A DNA stretch of 64,000 nt, taken from contig NZ_STGQ01000001.1 of the NCBI RefSeq assembly GCF_004916975.1, positions 1,202,993-1,266,992 on the forward strand. Reading direction: 5' to 3'. The position numbers were made by a program, and so were the translations under genes. The stretch comes from Paenibacillus dokdonensis (GTDB lineage: Bacteria; Bacillota; Bacilli; Paenibacillales; Paenibacillaceae). How positions within the stretch are numbered: position 1 is the stretch's first letter; the number at the start of each line of letters is the position of its first letter. The notes under the pieces were generated by a model. That model was not told where the DNA came from. It saw only the letters and a list, made by a program, of their open reading frames with translations, and did not search any database. Below, one piece after another: positions 1 through 8,675 of the stretch.

Positions 1-810
1 CCGCCGATTGCGGCGCTTACCGGTGCTGGCTGGAGCCGGATGTGGAAGGACTACCGGCACAGCGAAAGATGGAAAAGCTGGATGCTTCCGGCAGCTGTGA
101 TCATTACGACGGGCTTCGAAGCCTTTATCCTTCGATCATATACGAGTCAAATCGGCTCAGCATTGATGATCATAGCTTTGGTAACAGGGGTTACATCAGC
201 AATACTTCTGGTGATTCTGCGGAAGAAGGAAGGCAGAACCCTATCCTTGGCTGTCACAGGACTTATCGTACTTTTGATTGCTCCGGCTTACTGGTCTGCG
301 ACACCGATAATTTATGGACAATCCAGCCAGTTACCGGCCGCAGGCCCTGGAGAATCAAGTGGCGGGGGGCGTATGAACGGAACGGTGAATGAAAGCCTGC
401 TAAGTTATGTCACTCAGAACAACACCGGGGAGGAATATCTCTTTGCCACAAGCAGCGCGATGACGGCTGCTCCTTACATTATCCGTACCGGAAGTGCAGT
501 AATGGCGATGGGCGGTTATTCCGGTTCAGATCCAATTTTGACGTTGGATGGTGTTAAGAAGCTGGTTCAGGAGGGGAAAGTCAAATTCTTTCTTCTATCC
601 GGCCAAGGAGGCATGGGACGTGGTGAAAGCTCGGAGGTAACCGAGTGGATCAAAGCGAATGCGACCGAAGTGCCGCAGGAGGATTGGCAGGACAGCTCGG
701 AAAACAGCCAATCGGGATCAGGCAAAAGCTCCGGCGGTGGTTCATTCCGGGGCGGTATGGAAGGCAGTACAACACTTTATGAAATCCATTCGGAAGCGAA
801 AGGAGAGTGA
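1..810 (+). CDS. GT39-type glycosyltransferase, C-terminal part (YkcB-like)
   Basis: The reading frame is open from the first base, so this is the 3' end of a longer membrane glycosyltransferase that begins outside the window. The visible part has two or three hydrophobic segments, then a Gly/Ser-rich linker and a soluble extracytoplasmic C-terminal domain (from about residue 115 of the visible part) of the kind found at the end of YkcA/YkcB-type PMT-family enzymes. Such enzymes transfer a sugar from a lipid-phosphate donor on the outer face of the membrane. The next gene is a GT2 enzyme of the type that makes that donor, and the third supplies UDP-glucose, so the trio reads as one glycosylation operon. 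The acceptor is unknown. The family call rests on the C-terminal domain and context, because the catalytic loop is outside the window. Confidence 0.78.
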   Translation, partial: PPIAALTGAGWSRMWKDYRHSERWKSWMLPAAVIITTGFEAFILRSYTSQIGSALMIIALVTGVTSAILLVILRKKEGRTLSLAVTGLIVLLIAPAYWSATPIIYGQSSQLPAAGPGESSGGGRMNGTVNESLLSYVTQNNTGEEYLFATSSAMTAAPYIIRTGSAVMAMGGYSGSDPILTLDGVKKLVQEGKVKFFLLSGQGGMGRGESSEVTEWIKANATEVPQEDWQDSSENSQSGSGKSSGGGSFRGGMEGSTTLYEIHSEAKGE

Positions 811-815
811 GTCCG

Positions 816-1787
816 GTGATTCATTTAAGCGCGGTCCGATATTCTGTCGTTATTCCGGTGTATAACGAGGAAGAGGTTATACATGAAACGTATGGGCGCT
901 TAAAAAACGTCATGGACTCGACCGGTGCGAGCTATGAGCTGCTGTTTGTTAATGACGGCAGCCGAGACAGAACCGCTGAGCTGATTCTGGGCATTGGAGA
1001 GAAGGATCCGAGTGTCACGCTCATCCAGTTTTCCCGCAATTTCGGTCATCAGGTGGCGATTACCGCCGGTATGGATTATGCCAAGGGTGAAGCGGTAATC
1101 GTGATTGATGCCGATCTGCAGGACCCTCCTGAGCTGATGCTTGAGATGATCGCCAAGTGGAAGGAAGGTTATGACGTCGTCTATGCAAAGCGTTCGGAGC
1201 GTAAAGGGGAGTCACTGTTTAAAAGGCAGACGGCGAGCATCTTTTACCGTGTTTTGAAGCGGATGACCGAGATCGATATTCCGCTGGATACGGGGGATTT
1301 CAGACTCCTGGACCGGAAAGTTTGCGATGAAATGAAGCGGCTGCCGGAGAAGAACCGCTATGTGCGGGGGTTGGTCAGCTGGGTAGGTTTCCGGCAGACG
1401 GCTGTGGAGTATGTAAGGGATGAACGTTATGCGGGTGAATCCAAATATCCGTTGAAGAAAATGCTGAAGTTGTCCATGGACGGAATGACATCTTTCTCCT
1501 CCAAGCCCTTGAAGGCAGCAGGAATTATGGGCATTTTGATAGCTGCGGCAGGTTTCATCTACTTACTGGTGGTGCTGATTGAAAAATGGTTCACTGATGT
1601 TACGGTACCCGGGTGGTCATCACTCATCGCACTTCAGATCTTATTCAGCGGCTGTATTCTGATGTTTCTCGGCGTGATCGGCGAATATTTGGGACGTATA
1701 TATGATGAAGTCAAGCAGCGGCCGCTCTATATCGTCAGCGCCGTCTATAGCAAAAAGCCCGAGGACCAGCAAGTGTTAAGGAGATGA
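816..1787 (+). CDS. GT2 family polyprenyl-phosphate glycosyltransferase (YkcC/GtrB-like)
   Basis: This is a DPM1/GtrB-type glycosyltransferase expected to load a sugar from a nucleotide donor onto undecaprenyl phosphate at the cytoplasmic face. The N-terminal GT-A domain shows the VVIPVYNEEE opening, the DADLQDPPE metal/donor motif, and a QFSRNFGHQ segment. Two C-terminal transmembrane helices (about residues 230-295) anchor it. The frame also has a GTG at 807 overlapping the upstream stop, but AGGAGAG at 801-807 sits 8-9 bases before GTG 816, which I take as the start. The gene touches the YkcB-like gene and lies 7 bp before gtaB, so co-transcription is likely. Confidence 0.9.
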   Translation: MIHLSAVRYSVVIPVYNEEEVIHETYGRLKNVMDSTGASYELLFVNDGSRDRTAELILGIGEKDPSVTLIQFSRNFGHQVAITAGMDYAKGEAVIVIDADLQDPPELMLEMIAKWKEGYDVVYAKRSERKGESLFKRQTASIFYRVLKRMTEIDIPLDTGDFRLLDRKVCDEMKRLPEKNRYVRGLVSWVGFRQTAVEYVRDERYAGESKYPLKKMLKLSMDGMTSFSSKPLKAAGIMGILIAAAGFIYLLVVLIEKWFTDVTVPGWSSLIALQILFSGCILMFLGVIGEYLGRIYDEVKQRPLYIVSAVYSKKPEDQQVLRR

Positions 1788-1794
1788 GCAGCTT

Positions 1795-2673
1795 ATGAAA
1801 ATCAGAAAAGCAATAATACCCGCGGCAGGTCTTGGAACCCGGTTCCTTCCGGCAACGAAAGCACAGCCCAAGGAAATGCTTCCGATTGTCGACAAGCCTG
1901 CCATTCAATATATCGTTGAGGAAGCCGTTGAGGCAGGCATTGAAAGCATCCTAATCGTAACGGGCCGCAACAAGAAATCGATCGAGGATCATTTTGACCG
2001 TTCCGTTGAACTGGAGCAGCTGCTTGCTGAGAAAGGCAAATGGGATCTGCTAAGTGAAGTGGTGAGTATCAGTGAAATGGTCAACATCCATTATATCCGC
2101 CAAAAGGAACCTCTTGGGCTGGGTCATGCCATTTTATGCGCCCGGCAGTTTATCGATAACGAACCTTTTGCCGTACTGCTGGGGGATGATATTATGATGT
2201 CGGATCCGCCCGCGCTCAAACAGATGATGCATGCGTATGAAAAACACGAGAAGCAGATTGTGGGCGTTAAGAGGGTATCCCGCAGCGAAACGGGCAAATA
2301 CGGCATTATCATGTATGACAAGTACGGAGACCGGATTTACCGGGTCACTGATCTTGTGGAAAAGCCGGATCCGGCTGAAGCTCCAAGCGATATTGCGGTT
2401 ATGGGCAGATACATTCTGAATCCTTCCATTTTCCCTGAACTCGAAAAAATCGAGAAAGGCACTGGTGGAGAATATCAGCTGACCGACGCCCTGCGCAGAT
2501 TAGTTACCAGCGAAGGGATTTGCGCGCTGGAGCTTGAAGGCAAGCGGTTTGATATCGGTGACAAAATCGGCTACGTTCATGCTGTACTGGAAATGAGCTT
2601 GCAGCGTGAGGAACTGCGTTTGCCGGTGCTCAATTATTTATCCGATATGTTGGAACGGCAAGAGTTTAAATAA
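1795..2673 (+). CDS. gtaB: UTP--glucose-1-phosphate uridylyltransferase
   Basis: Makes UDP-glucose from UTP and glucose-1-phosphate, the precursor for teichoic acid glucosylation, glycolipids and exopolysaccharide. The 292-residue length is normal for GalU/GtaB. The N-terminal nucleotide-binding signature (AAGLGTRFLPATKAQPKEML), the IVDKPAIQYIVEEA segment, and the late GGEYQLTDAL and FDIGDKIGYV motifs are all intact. AAGGAG at 1778-1783 precedes the ATG. As third gene of the glycosylation operon it can feed the GT2 enzyme upstream. A 13-bp stem (2692-2720) follows. Confidence 0.95.
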   Translation: MKIRKAIIPAAGLGTRFLPATKAQPKEMLPIVDKPAIQYIVEEAVEAGIESILIVTGRNKKSIEDHFDRSVELEQLLAEKGKWDLLSEVVSISEMVNIHYIRQKEPLGLGHAILCARQFIDNEPFAVLLGDDIMMSDPPALKQMMHAYEKHEKQIVGVKRVSRSETGKYGIIMYDKYGDRIYRVTDLVEKPDPAEAPSDIAVMGRYILNPSIFPELEKIEKGTGGEYQLTDALRRLVTSEGICALELEGKRFDIGDKIGYVHAVLEMSLQREELRLPVLNYLSDMLERQEFK

Positions 2674-2691
2674 GACGAAAGTGAAATATAC

Positions 2692-2720
2692 AGAAGCTCC
2701 GGAGATTCTCCGGGGCTTCT
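2692..2720 (+). terminator. Stem-loop after gtaB
   Basis: AGAAGCTCCGGAG and CTCCGGGGCTTCT form a 13-bp stem with one G-U pair and a 3-base loop. It is not followed by a T run, so it could be a weak terminator or a transcript-end stabiliser. Confidence 0.5.
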
Positions 2721-2793
2721 TGGCATGAAACCGGACAGCCGGATCGTAAACTGATAATGGGAACCTATATATTTAGGCAAGAGGAGGTCCAGC

Positions 2794-3732
2794 ATGAAAA
2801 GAGAGGACCAGCTTGGAGATTCGCTTAGACTCGTACTAACGGAATCATTTCATTTATGCAGGGCGGAATCTGCAGAGTGGGAGAGATACTGCTCCATTTA
2901 TTATAATCAGGCTGTGATTGGCTTCTTCCGGCAGGCAGGCTTCCCATCCCTCCTTCCTGCGGGATTCATTCCCTGTTGGATTGAATGCGACGGAGTGATT
3001 GCAGGAGGTGCGGCAATTTCCTCAGGCGCCATCCACTACCTATTCGCCATTCCGCCCTTTCACGTGGATTCAAGGCTGCTCAAGCAGCTTACCCATTCGA
3101 TACGCCAGCTTGCCGGAGGAGATCAGACATTTCATGCTTATGAGATTCTAACGGATCAAGAGGATGTATTTATCAGAGCTGGATTTCGTCCCGACCCTCA
3201 CCGGTTCCGCTGGATGCAGCGGCCTGCTGCCGTGTTCAACCATTTTATCAATGATAATATAACGCTGCGCTCTCTGGAGACTTTTCAGGAAAATGGCGAA
3301 CGCAGGCTTCTTCTGGAGCGCGAAATCGGATTGTTCCTGTTCAAATATACGAATGAAGGAGCAAGCGGAGCACAGGAGGCATTTCCCTTTGCAGACGTAC
3401 TGATCAAGCTGCGGCAGTATGCTGCTGGCAGCTCGGAGGATGTCCTGGCTGCTTCAAGTCTTGTATATGATGCGGGTACACGAGCCTTAATCGGCGTATG
3501 TCTTATCGGTATGGAGGCCTGTTGCCCGTCCATTAAGGAGCTCGCCGTACTGCCATCATTCAGAAATAGGGGCGTGGCGACAGGGATGCTGCGGAGGGCA
3601 CTTACCATTTTGAAAAAGCGAGATGAGCCTTTATTGCGTATCAGGGTCATGCATGGACATCCGCTTGAAGCCTTGTGCAGTCAGCTTGGTTTTATGCCCG
3701 GTCCTTTGTTTAGTTCTATGACGGCAAACTAA
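2794..3732 (+). CDS. GNAT family N-acetyltransferase
   Basis: A 312-residue protein whose C-terminal 130 residues carry a GNAT acetyl-CoA binding fold: IKELAVLPSFRNRGVATGML is the beta4/motif A region with the R-x-x-G-x-A pyrophosphate loop. The N-terminal half looks like a second, degenerate acyltransferase-like domain. AGGAGGTCC stands just before the ATG. It lies alone between the gtaB stem-loop and the nrdD regulatory region. The substrate cannot be told from sequence. Confidence 0.75.
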   Translation: MKREDQLGDSLRLVLTESFHLCRAESAEWERYCSIYYNQAVIGFFRQAGFPSLLPAGFIPCWIECDGVIAGGAAISSGAIHYLFAIPPFHVDSRLLKQLTHSIRQLAGGDQTFHAYEILTDQEDVFIRAGFRPDPHRFRWMQRPAAVFNHFINDNITLRSLETFQENGERRLLLEREIGLFLFKYTNEGASGAQEAFPFADVLIKLRQYAAGSSEDVLAASSLVYDAGTRALIGVCLIGMEACCPSIKELAVLPSFRNRGVATGMLRRALTILKKRDEPLLRIRVMHGHPLEALCSQLGFMPGPLFSSMTAN

Positions 3733-3770
3733 CCCATGGAGCCTGGGAGAAGTTTTCTTTTTTTGCTGTG

Positions 3771-3818
3771 ATAATGTATATAGTGATGTTAATGTAATTT
3801 AAATACTATATATAGTGT
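3771..3818 (+). promoter_or_regulatory. Tandem NrdR boxes upstream of nrdD
   Basis: Two 16-bp elements, 3771-3786 (ATAATGTATATAGTGA) and 3803-3818 (ATACTATATATAGTGT), match the known NrdR box consensus (acaCwATATAtwGtgt). Their equivalent positions are exactly 32 bp apart, about three helical turns, which is the spacing seen for NrdR operators. The second has the near-perfect palindrome ACTATATATAGT. NrdR is the Zn/ATP-cone repressor of ribonucleotide reductase genes; nrdR itself is not in the window. Confidence 0.88.
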
Positions 3819-3863
3819 TATGAGGCGTTATTGCCTTGCATGAACACAGTGAAGGAGGAAATG

Positions 3864-5726
3864 ATGATGAACGATTTAAACTCAGGAACCCGTCAGCTTT
3901 GGCATTCCTTTCATGATATGATCCACGCCAGCAACCCGGATTTGCTGCAGGAGAATGCCAACGTGGACGGGAAGTCACCGATGGGGTTGATGGGCAAATT
4001 CGGCAGCGAGAGTGCCAGGCTGTATGCTTATGACAATCTGTTGTCACCGGAAACAAGAGAGGCCATGGAGCAAAATATTCTCTACCCTCATGATCTTGAT
4101 TTTTATGCGGCTGGGACGACCACTTGCTGTCAAATTCCACTTGGTAAACTCCTGCAGGGAGGCTTTAACACCGGACATGGCCACATGCGCGAGCCCAAGG
4201 ATATCAAGAGTGCTATGGCATTGTCGTCCATCATTTTGCAGGCAAATCAGAACCAACAGCATGGCGGACAGGCTTTTCCAAAGTTGGATGCGGATCTTGC
4301 ACCCTATGTGCAGAAAACCTATGATCAAAAGCTGCGTATGCTCGAGGAACTGCCTCTGGACGAAGATTTCGACCGTGAACAGGAGGCCTGGCGCATGACC
4401 GAACGGGATGTGTACCAGGCATGCGAGGCTTTTATACATAATGCGAATTCCATGCATTCGCGCGGGGGTGGACAGGTTCCATTTATATCGGTCAATTACG
4501 GGACAGACACATCGGTATGCGGCAGAATGCTGATCAGGCAGCTTCTTCTGGCTACGCAGCGGGGGCTTGGCAATGGGGAAACACCGATTTTTCCCATTCA
4601 AATATTCAAAGTGAAATCAGGCGTGAACTTCCAGCCGGATGATCCGAACTATGATTTGTACAAGCTGGCATTGGAGACAACGGCACGCCGGATGTTCCCA
4701 AACTTCGCTTTTCTGGATACCGGGTTTAACAAGATGTACGATCAGGGGACGCGTGAGAGCGAGGTTTGTTATATGGGCTGCCGTACGCGTGTCATGGGAA
4801 ATGTTAACGGAGAGGAAAACGCAATTGGGCGGGGGAATCTTTCCTTTACCACCATTAATTTGGTCCGACTGGCGCTGATGTCCGTTTCTTCCGAAGACTT
4901 TGACCAGCTGCTCGCGGAGACCATGAATTTGGCAGTCAAACAGCTTCTTGAACGTTATGAGTACCAGGCCGGCAGGCAAGCAGGGAACTTTCGCTTTCTG
5001 TATTCACAGGGTGTATGGCGAGGCGGAGAATATCTGCAGTCCCGTGATCATTTGGAGGATGTACTCAGGCAGGGTACACTGAGCGTTGGATTTATCGGTT
5101 TGGCCGAAGCGCTGACTGCGCTTTACGGGGAGCATCATGGACAGAATGCCGGGCTTCAGCAGCGCGGGCTGGAAATAATCGGCATGATGCGCAAACGGAT
5201 GGATCGCGAAATGAAGGAAAGAGGACTAAATTTCTCCCTTATTGCCACACCAGCGGAAGGGTTGTCCGGCAAATTTGTTAAAAAGGACCGGGATCAGTTT
5301 GGAAGCATACCCGGCGTAACCGACAGGGATTACTACACCAATTCATTCCATGTTCCGGTTTATTATTCCATCAAGGCAGCCGAGAAAATCAGTATAGAGG
5401 CCCCTTATCACGAACTGTGCAATGCAGGTCATATCACCTATGTGGAGGTGGATGGATCTGTCATACACAACACGGCAGCCTTGGACCGAATTATCCGCTG
5501 CATGGCGGAAAATCAGATCGGGTACGGCTCTATCAATCATCCGGTTGATCGCTGCAAATCTTGCGGATATAGCGGAATTATTGACCAGGATTGCCCGGTC
5601 TGCGGCGGTCCGGATGAACAGATCGAACGAATCCGGCGCATTACCGGTTATTTGGTGGGGGACATGGAGAAATGGAATCCGGCCAAGCGTGCGGAGGAAG
5701 CCGATCGTATCATACATGGAAAGTAA
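3864..5726 (+). CDS. nrdD: Anaerobic ribonucleoside-triphosphate reductase (class III)
   Basis: Glycyl-radical enzyme that reduces ribonucleoside triphosphates to dNTPs without oxygen. The C-terminus has the zinc site CKSCGYSG...DCPVCGG and the glycyl radical motif RRITGYLVGD, with the radical glycine about 26 residues from the end. Three ATGs follow each other at 3861-3869. AAGGAGG at 3852-3858 favours 3864 or 3867; a TTG at 3831 lies before the ribosome site and is unlikely. The mature N-terminus goes straight into the catalytic domain, so the roughly 90-residue ATP-cone found at the start of many NrdD proteins is absent. nrdG follows after 14 bp and two NrdR boxes precede it. Confidence 0.96.
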   Translation: MMNDLNSGTRQLWHSFHDMIHASNPDLLQENANVDGKSPMGLMGKFGSESARLYAYDNLLSPETREAMEQNILYPHDLDFYAAGTTTCCQIPLGKLLQGGFNTGHGHMREPKDIKSAMALSSIILQANQNQQHGGQAFPKLDADLAPYVQKTYDQKLRMLEELPLDEDFDREQEAWRMTERDVYQACEAFIHNANSMHSRGGGQVPFISVNYGTDTSVCGRMLIRQLLLATQRGLGNGETPIFPIQIFKVKSGVNFQPDDPNYDLYKLALETTARRMFPNFAFLDTGFNKMYDQGTRESEVCYMGCRTRVMGNVNGEENAIGRGNLSFTTINLVRLALMSVSSEDFDQLLAETMNLAVKQLLERYEYQAGRQAGNFRFLYSQGVWRGGEYLQSRDHLEDVLRQGTLSVGFIGLAEALTALYGEHHGQNAGLQQRGLEIIGMMRKRMDREMKERGLNFSLIATPAEGLSGKFVKKDRDQFGSIPGVTDRDYYTNSFHVPVYYSIKAAEKISIEAPYHELCNAGHITYVEVDGSVIHNTAALDRIIRCMAENQIGYGSINHPVDRCKSCGYSGIIDQDCPVCGGPDEQIERIRRITGYLVGDMEKWNPAKRAEEADRIIHGK

Positions 5727-5740
5727 GGAGCGTGGAGCTT

Positions 5741-6277
5741 GTGAATGGCATGCGTGATAAGACAGCGTCCCAGCTAAACGAGAAGGGGGTGTGGATTATG
5801 GATATCGTCCATGATAGCGTAGTGGATGGGGAAGGTTTGCGTACAGTTATTTTTTGCGCGGGCTGTTCGCATCACTGTGCAGGATGCCATAATCCGGAGT
5901 CCTGGAGGATGCGCAGCGGCAAATTCCGCAGCATCGGGGATATTGTACGTGAAGCCGGAAGCAACCTGCTCACAGATATCACACTATCCGGCGGAGATCC
6001 TTTCCTTCAGGCAGAAGGGATGAGCCAGGTCGCTATTGAGCTGAAGCGGCAGGGGAAACATATCTGGGCATATACAGGGTATACACTTGATGAACTTCAG
6101 AGCAGCCTTGACGGTAATAAAAGGAAGCTGCTGGCCTGCTGCGATACGCTCGTGGATGGAAGATTCGAGTTGCAGCAGCGGGATCTGTCCCTTCCTTTCC
6201 GAGGCAGCAGCAACCAGATCATTTGGGAAAACAAGGATGGCAAATGGAAGAAGCACGACTTATGCTGCTCTGCTTGA
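5741..6277 (+). CDS. nrdG: Anaerobic ribonucleotide reductase activating protein
   Basis: Radical SAM activase that installs the glycyl radical on NrdD. The cluster-binding motif is C-x3-C-x2-C (Cys42, Cys46, Cys49, in FCAGCSHHCAGCHNPE), followed by the SAM-binding LSGGDPF motif. AAGGAG at 5725-5730 overlaps the nrdD stop and is 10 bases before GTG 5741, the start I chose; ATG 5750 and ATG 5798 are in frame and possible. About 178 residues, normal for the family. Forms an operon with nrdD and would share NrdR control. Confidence 0.94.
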   Translation: MNGMRDKTASQLNEKGVWIMDIVHDSVVDGEGLRTVIFCAGCSHHCAGCHNPESWRMRSGKFRSIGDIVREAGSNLLTDITLSGGDPFLQAEGMSQVAIELKRQGKHIWAYTGYTLDELQSSLDGNKRKLLACCDTLVDGRFELQQRDLSLPFRGSSNQIIWENKDGKWKKHDLCCSA

Positions 6278-6526
6278 TACCTGGCGGTTACTTTATTATG
6301 TTAACGTAGCTCATTGACGCTCATTGAATAATGTTTTAAAATTTCATTTTGAAAGGTTCAAATCAACTTCTAGATAGCGCAGCATCCGTTAATAAACTCC
6401 GATTCGTTCGTGAGTGGCGAAATTTTAACGAGGGCAATATATGTCATCGGTTTCGTTCGCCCCCTGTCCTAACAGACAGGGGGCTTTTTGGTTGTTTGCG
6501 CAAAAACAGCTTCAGGAGGAATTAAC
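6278..6526 (+). promoter_or_regulatory. Leader region with attenuator-like hairpin before the EamA transporter
   Basis: This 249-bp gap holds a perfect terminator hairpin: GCCCCCTGTC (6459-6468), a 6-base loop, GACAGGGGGC (6475-6484), then TTTTT. It ends only about 25 bases before the ribosome site of the next gene and about 180 bases after nrdG. It may be the distal nrdDG terminator or a leader attenuator. A 9-bp direct repeat GCTCATTGA occurs at 6309-6327. I could not match the leader to a riboswitch class I know. Confidence 0.6.
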
Positions 6527-7444
6527 TTGAACAAACTGAAATACTCGCTACTGATTTTGATTGGAGCATGCAGTTATGGTGTGCTGTCCTCCATTATGAA
6601 GGTTGGCATGAAAGAAGGCTTTACGGTCAGTCAGATGCTCGGCGGCCAATATGTTTTTGGCTGGCTGCTTCTGCTTCTGCTCATGCTTCTCTTTTCCCGG
6701 AAAAAGGTGGCTCCGAAGCAGTGGTTATCGCTGCTGGCAGTTGGAATCACCATGAGCGGGACATCTGTCTTTTACGGCAAGGCTGTTGAGCTTTTGCCCG
6801 CATCAATTGCTGTTGTCTTGTTGTTTCAATTCACCTGGATTGGTGTTCTCATGGAAGCAGCAGCGGACCGCCGTATTCCAAGCCGAAGCAAAATTATATC
6901 CATTGTTATTCTGATTATGGGAACCTTGCTTGCAGGAGGCGTCATTGGTGAAAGCAACGGACCGCTGGATATGAAAGGTGTGGTGTACGGTCTACTGGCC
7001 GCTTTTACGTTCGCACTTTATATGTTTGTTAGTGGACGTGTGGGAACGACGGTCCCTGTGTTTAATAAAAGCTTCTTCATGACGACGGGCTCAGGCATCA
7101 TTGTATTATCCGTATTTTCTCCCGCCTTCATGTGGGATGGCGCACTGGGAGCGGGACTATGGAAATATGCTGTCATCTTGGGCATTCTAGGAATTCTGAT
7201 TCCTGTGTTATTCTTCGCGATCGGAATGCCGAAGGTAGGCTCCGGGACGGGCGCCATTCTGGGAGCTGCCGAGCTGCCGGCTGCGGTTGTTGCATCGGTG
7301 CTTCTGGTCCATGAGCATGTCAGCAGCCTGCAATGGTTTGGTATTGCGCTTATTTTTGTCGGCATTGCTGTTCCGCAGATCCGTTTTTCACGAAGAAAAA
7401 GGGTACCTGGTATTGAGCCTCAAGAAACACCTGAGCATCTTTAG
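6527..7444 (+). CDS. DMT superfamily transporter (EamA domains)
   Basis: Integral membrane protein of about 305 residues with ten predicted transmembrane helices in two EamA repeats (about residues 1-135 and 150-290). AGGAGGA at 6514-6520 lies 6 bases before TTG 6527, which is the start; the frame is open further upstream but passes through the terminator hairpin. EamA proteins export or import small metabolites such as amino acids, and the substrate cannot be predicted here. The last 20 residues are charged and cytoplasmic. Confidence 0.88.
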   Translation: MNKLKYSLLILIGACSYGVLSSIMKVGMKEGFTVSQMLGGQYVFGWLLLLLLMLLFSRKKVAPKQWLSLLAVGITMSGTSVFYGKAVELLPASIAVVLLFQFTWIGVLMEAAADRRIPSRSKIISIVILIMGTLLAGGVIGESNGPLDMKGVVYGLLAAFTFALYMFVSGRVGTTVPVFNKSFFMTTGSGIIVLSVFSPAFMWDGALGAGLWKYAVILGILGILIPVLFFAIGMPKVGSGTGAILGAAELPAAVVASVLLVHEHVSSLQWFGIALIFVGIAVPQIRFSRRKRVPGIEPQETPEHL

Positions 7445-7516
7445 TTTTTATTTCCGGATCGAGATTGATCTTCCCGCTGCAGGGTAATGTAACGGTGTAG
7501 ACTTCTCTTCTTATTT

Positions 7517-7552
7517 CAGCCTCGGCCGCTTTAGCCGCAGGCTGTTTTTTTT
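7517..7552 (+). terminator. Intrinsic terminator after EamA gene
   Basis: CAGCCT...AGGCTG stem with an inner GGC/GCC pairing, followed by eight T residues. Confidence 0.85.
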
Positions 7553-7665
7553 GTATAATAGGATAAAGTGCATGCACTGTATAATTGGAAAAAAGAGATG
7601 ACTGCATTTCCAATATGAGGTAATCTAAAGGGGCTGAAATCCAAGAATATGGGGGAAACAACAAA

Positions 7666-8190
7666 ATGATCTTTAGACAGATGCAGGTCACCGAGTCTGG
7701 GCTGCTCCGGCAAATCGACAGGTCGGAAACGATCAGCAAAATTTATAAAATGAATGACGGAGAACTTGAGGCAGTAGCGGCTGGACATGAATGCCCGACT
7801 TGGGATGACGCTCACACGGTAGAATTGATTGAGCGTTTTGAAAAGGAGATTGCAGGCGGAGGCTTTGCCTATGGGGCTTTTGACGGTGAAACGCTTGCGG
7901 GCTTTGGTGTGCTTGGACACCGTTTCCGCGGTGACGATCTGGACCAGCTTCAAGTGGATCTGATGTATGTGAGCCGTTCATACCGCAGACAAGGTATTGG
8001 AACACGTATTATGAGGGAGCTTGGCAGGGAAGCGAAGGAACGCGGCGCGTCCTATTTGTACATATCATCCACGGAGACGGAGTCGGCGGTTAACTTCTAC
8101 AAGTCCAGCGGCGGTGAAATTACGAATCAGGTCGATGAAGAGCTGTTCCGGCTGGAGCCCGAAGATATTCATATGTTGAAAAAGCTGTAG
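7666..8190 (+). CDS. GNAT family N-acetyltransferase
   Basis: 174-residue single-domain GNAT protein. Motif A reads VDLMYVSRSYRRQGIGTRIM, giving the R-R-Q-G-I-G acetyl-CoA loop at about residue 108; the C-terminal EVNFYKSSG-like motif B segment (ESAVNFYKSSGG) is present. The ribosome site (GGGGGAAA) is weaker than in neighbouring genes. Monocistronic or co-transcribed with the small membrane protein downstream. Substrate unknown. Confidence 0.85.
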   Translation: MIFRQMQVTESGLLRQIDRSETISKIYKMNDGELEAVAAGHECPTWDDAHTVELIERFEKEIAGGGFAYGAFDGETLAGFGVLGHRFRGDDLDQLQVDLMYVSRSYRRQGIGTRIMRELGREAKERGASYLYISSTETESAVNFYKSSGGEITNQVDEELFRLEPEDIHMLKKL

Positions 8191-8241
8191 CATGATCCAA
8201 TGATCATGTGATTCATAAATGAAATGGATGAAGGTGAAGAG

Positions 8242-8664
8242 TTGATTGTCTATATCGGATATGTATTGGGAGTATTGATTCTTGCAGCTTCCGGTATACT
8301 TGCCTGGAGAAATTCGAGGATTATAAAACATGACCGAAGAACAAAGGGGGCCATACCGGCAGTTTCCTCTTATACGGTACAGGTTACCCGCCAGTCTAAA
8401 CTAGAGGAATCCGGTAACATAACAATCCTCCTTGAAGCAACTTATCAGGAACCGGAAGGAACAGTGCGTGTCTGCTTGTGCCGTATGAATGGAACAATCA
8501 GCGAGTTAAAGCTGAACCATGCCGTCCAGATCATGGAGCATACCTGTTCTGAATTCGCGGACAAAGGAGCAGCCCTCAATGTCGCTTCTTATCACGAAGC
8601 ATTGCTGAATGAAGATGAAAAGTCAGCGCTAATCCGGATTGGGCAAGCACTTCAGAAACAGTAG
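8242..8664 (+). CDS. Small membrane-anchored protein of unknown function
   Basis: About 140 residues with one N-terminal transmembrane helix (VYIGYVLGVLILAASGILAW), a basic stop-transfer segment, and a soluble domain of about 100 residues with no motif I recognise. An ATG at 8224 is in frame, but AAGGTG at 8231-8236 is placed for TTG 8242, which I take as the start. It sits 11 bp before the HAD phosphatase gene and may be co-transcribed with it. Confidence 0.7.
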   Translation: MIVYIGYVLGVLILAASGILAWRNSRIIKHDRRTKGAIPAVSSYTVQVTRQSKLEESGNITILLEATYQEPEGTVRVCLCRMNGTISELKLNHAVQIMEHTCSEFADKGAALNVASYHEALLNEDEKSALIRIGQALQKQ

Positions 8665-8675
8665 GGAGGTTCCAC

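Noticed and set aside
6309-6327. Direct repeat of GCTCATTGA
   Set aside because: Only two copies with a one-base gap; too little to be a functional array.
6278-6526. Calling a guanidine, PreQ1 or T-box riboswitch before the EamA gene
   Set aside because: None of their conserved core motifs was found.
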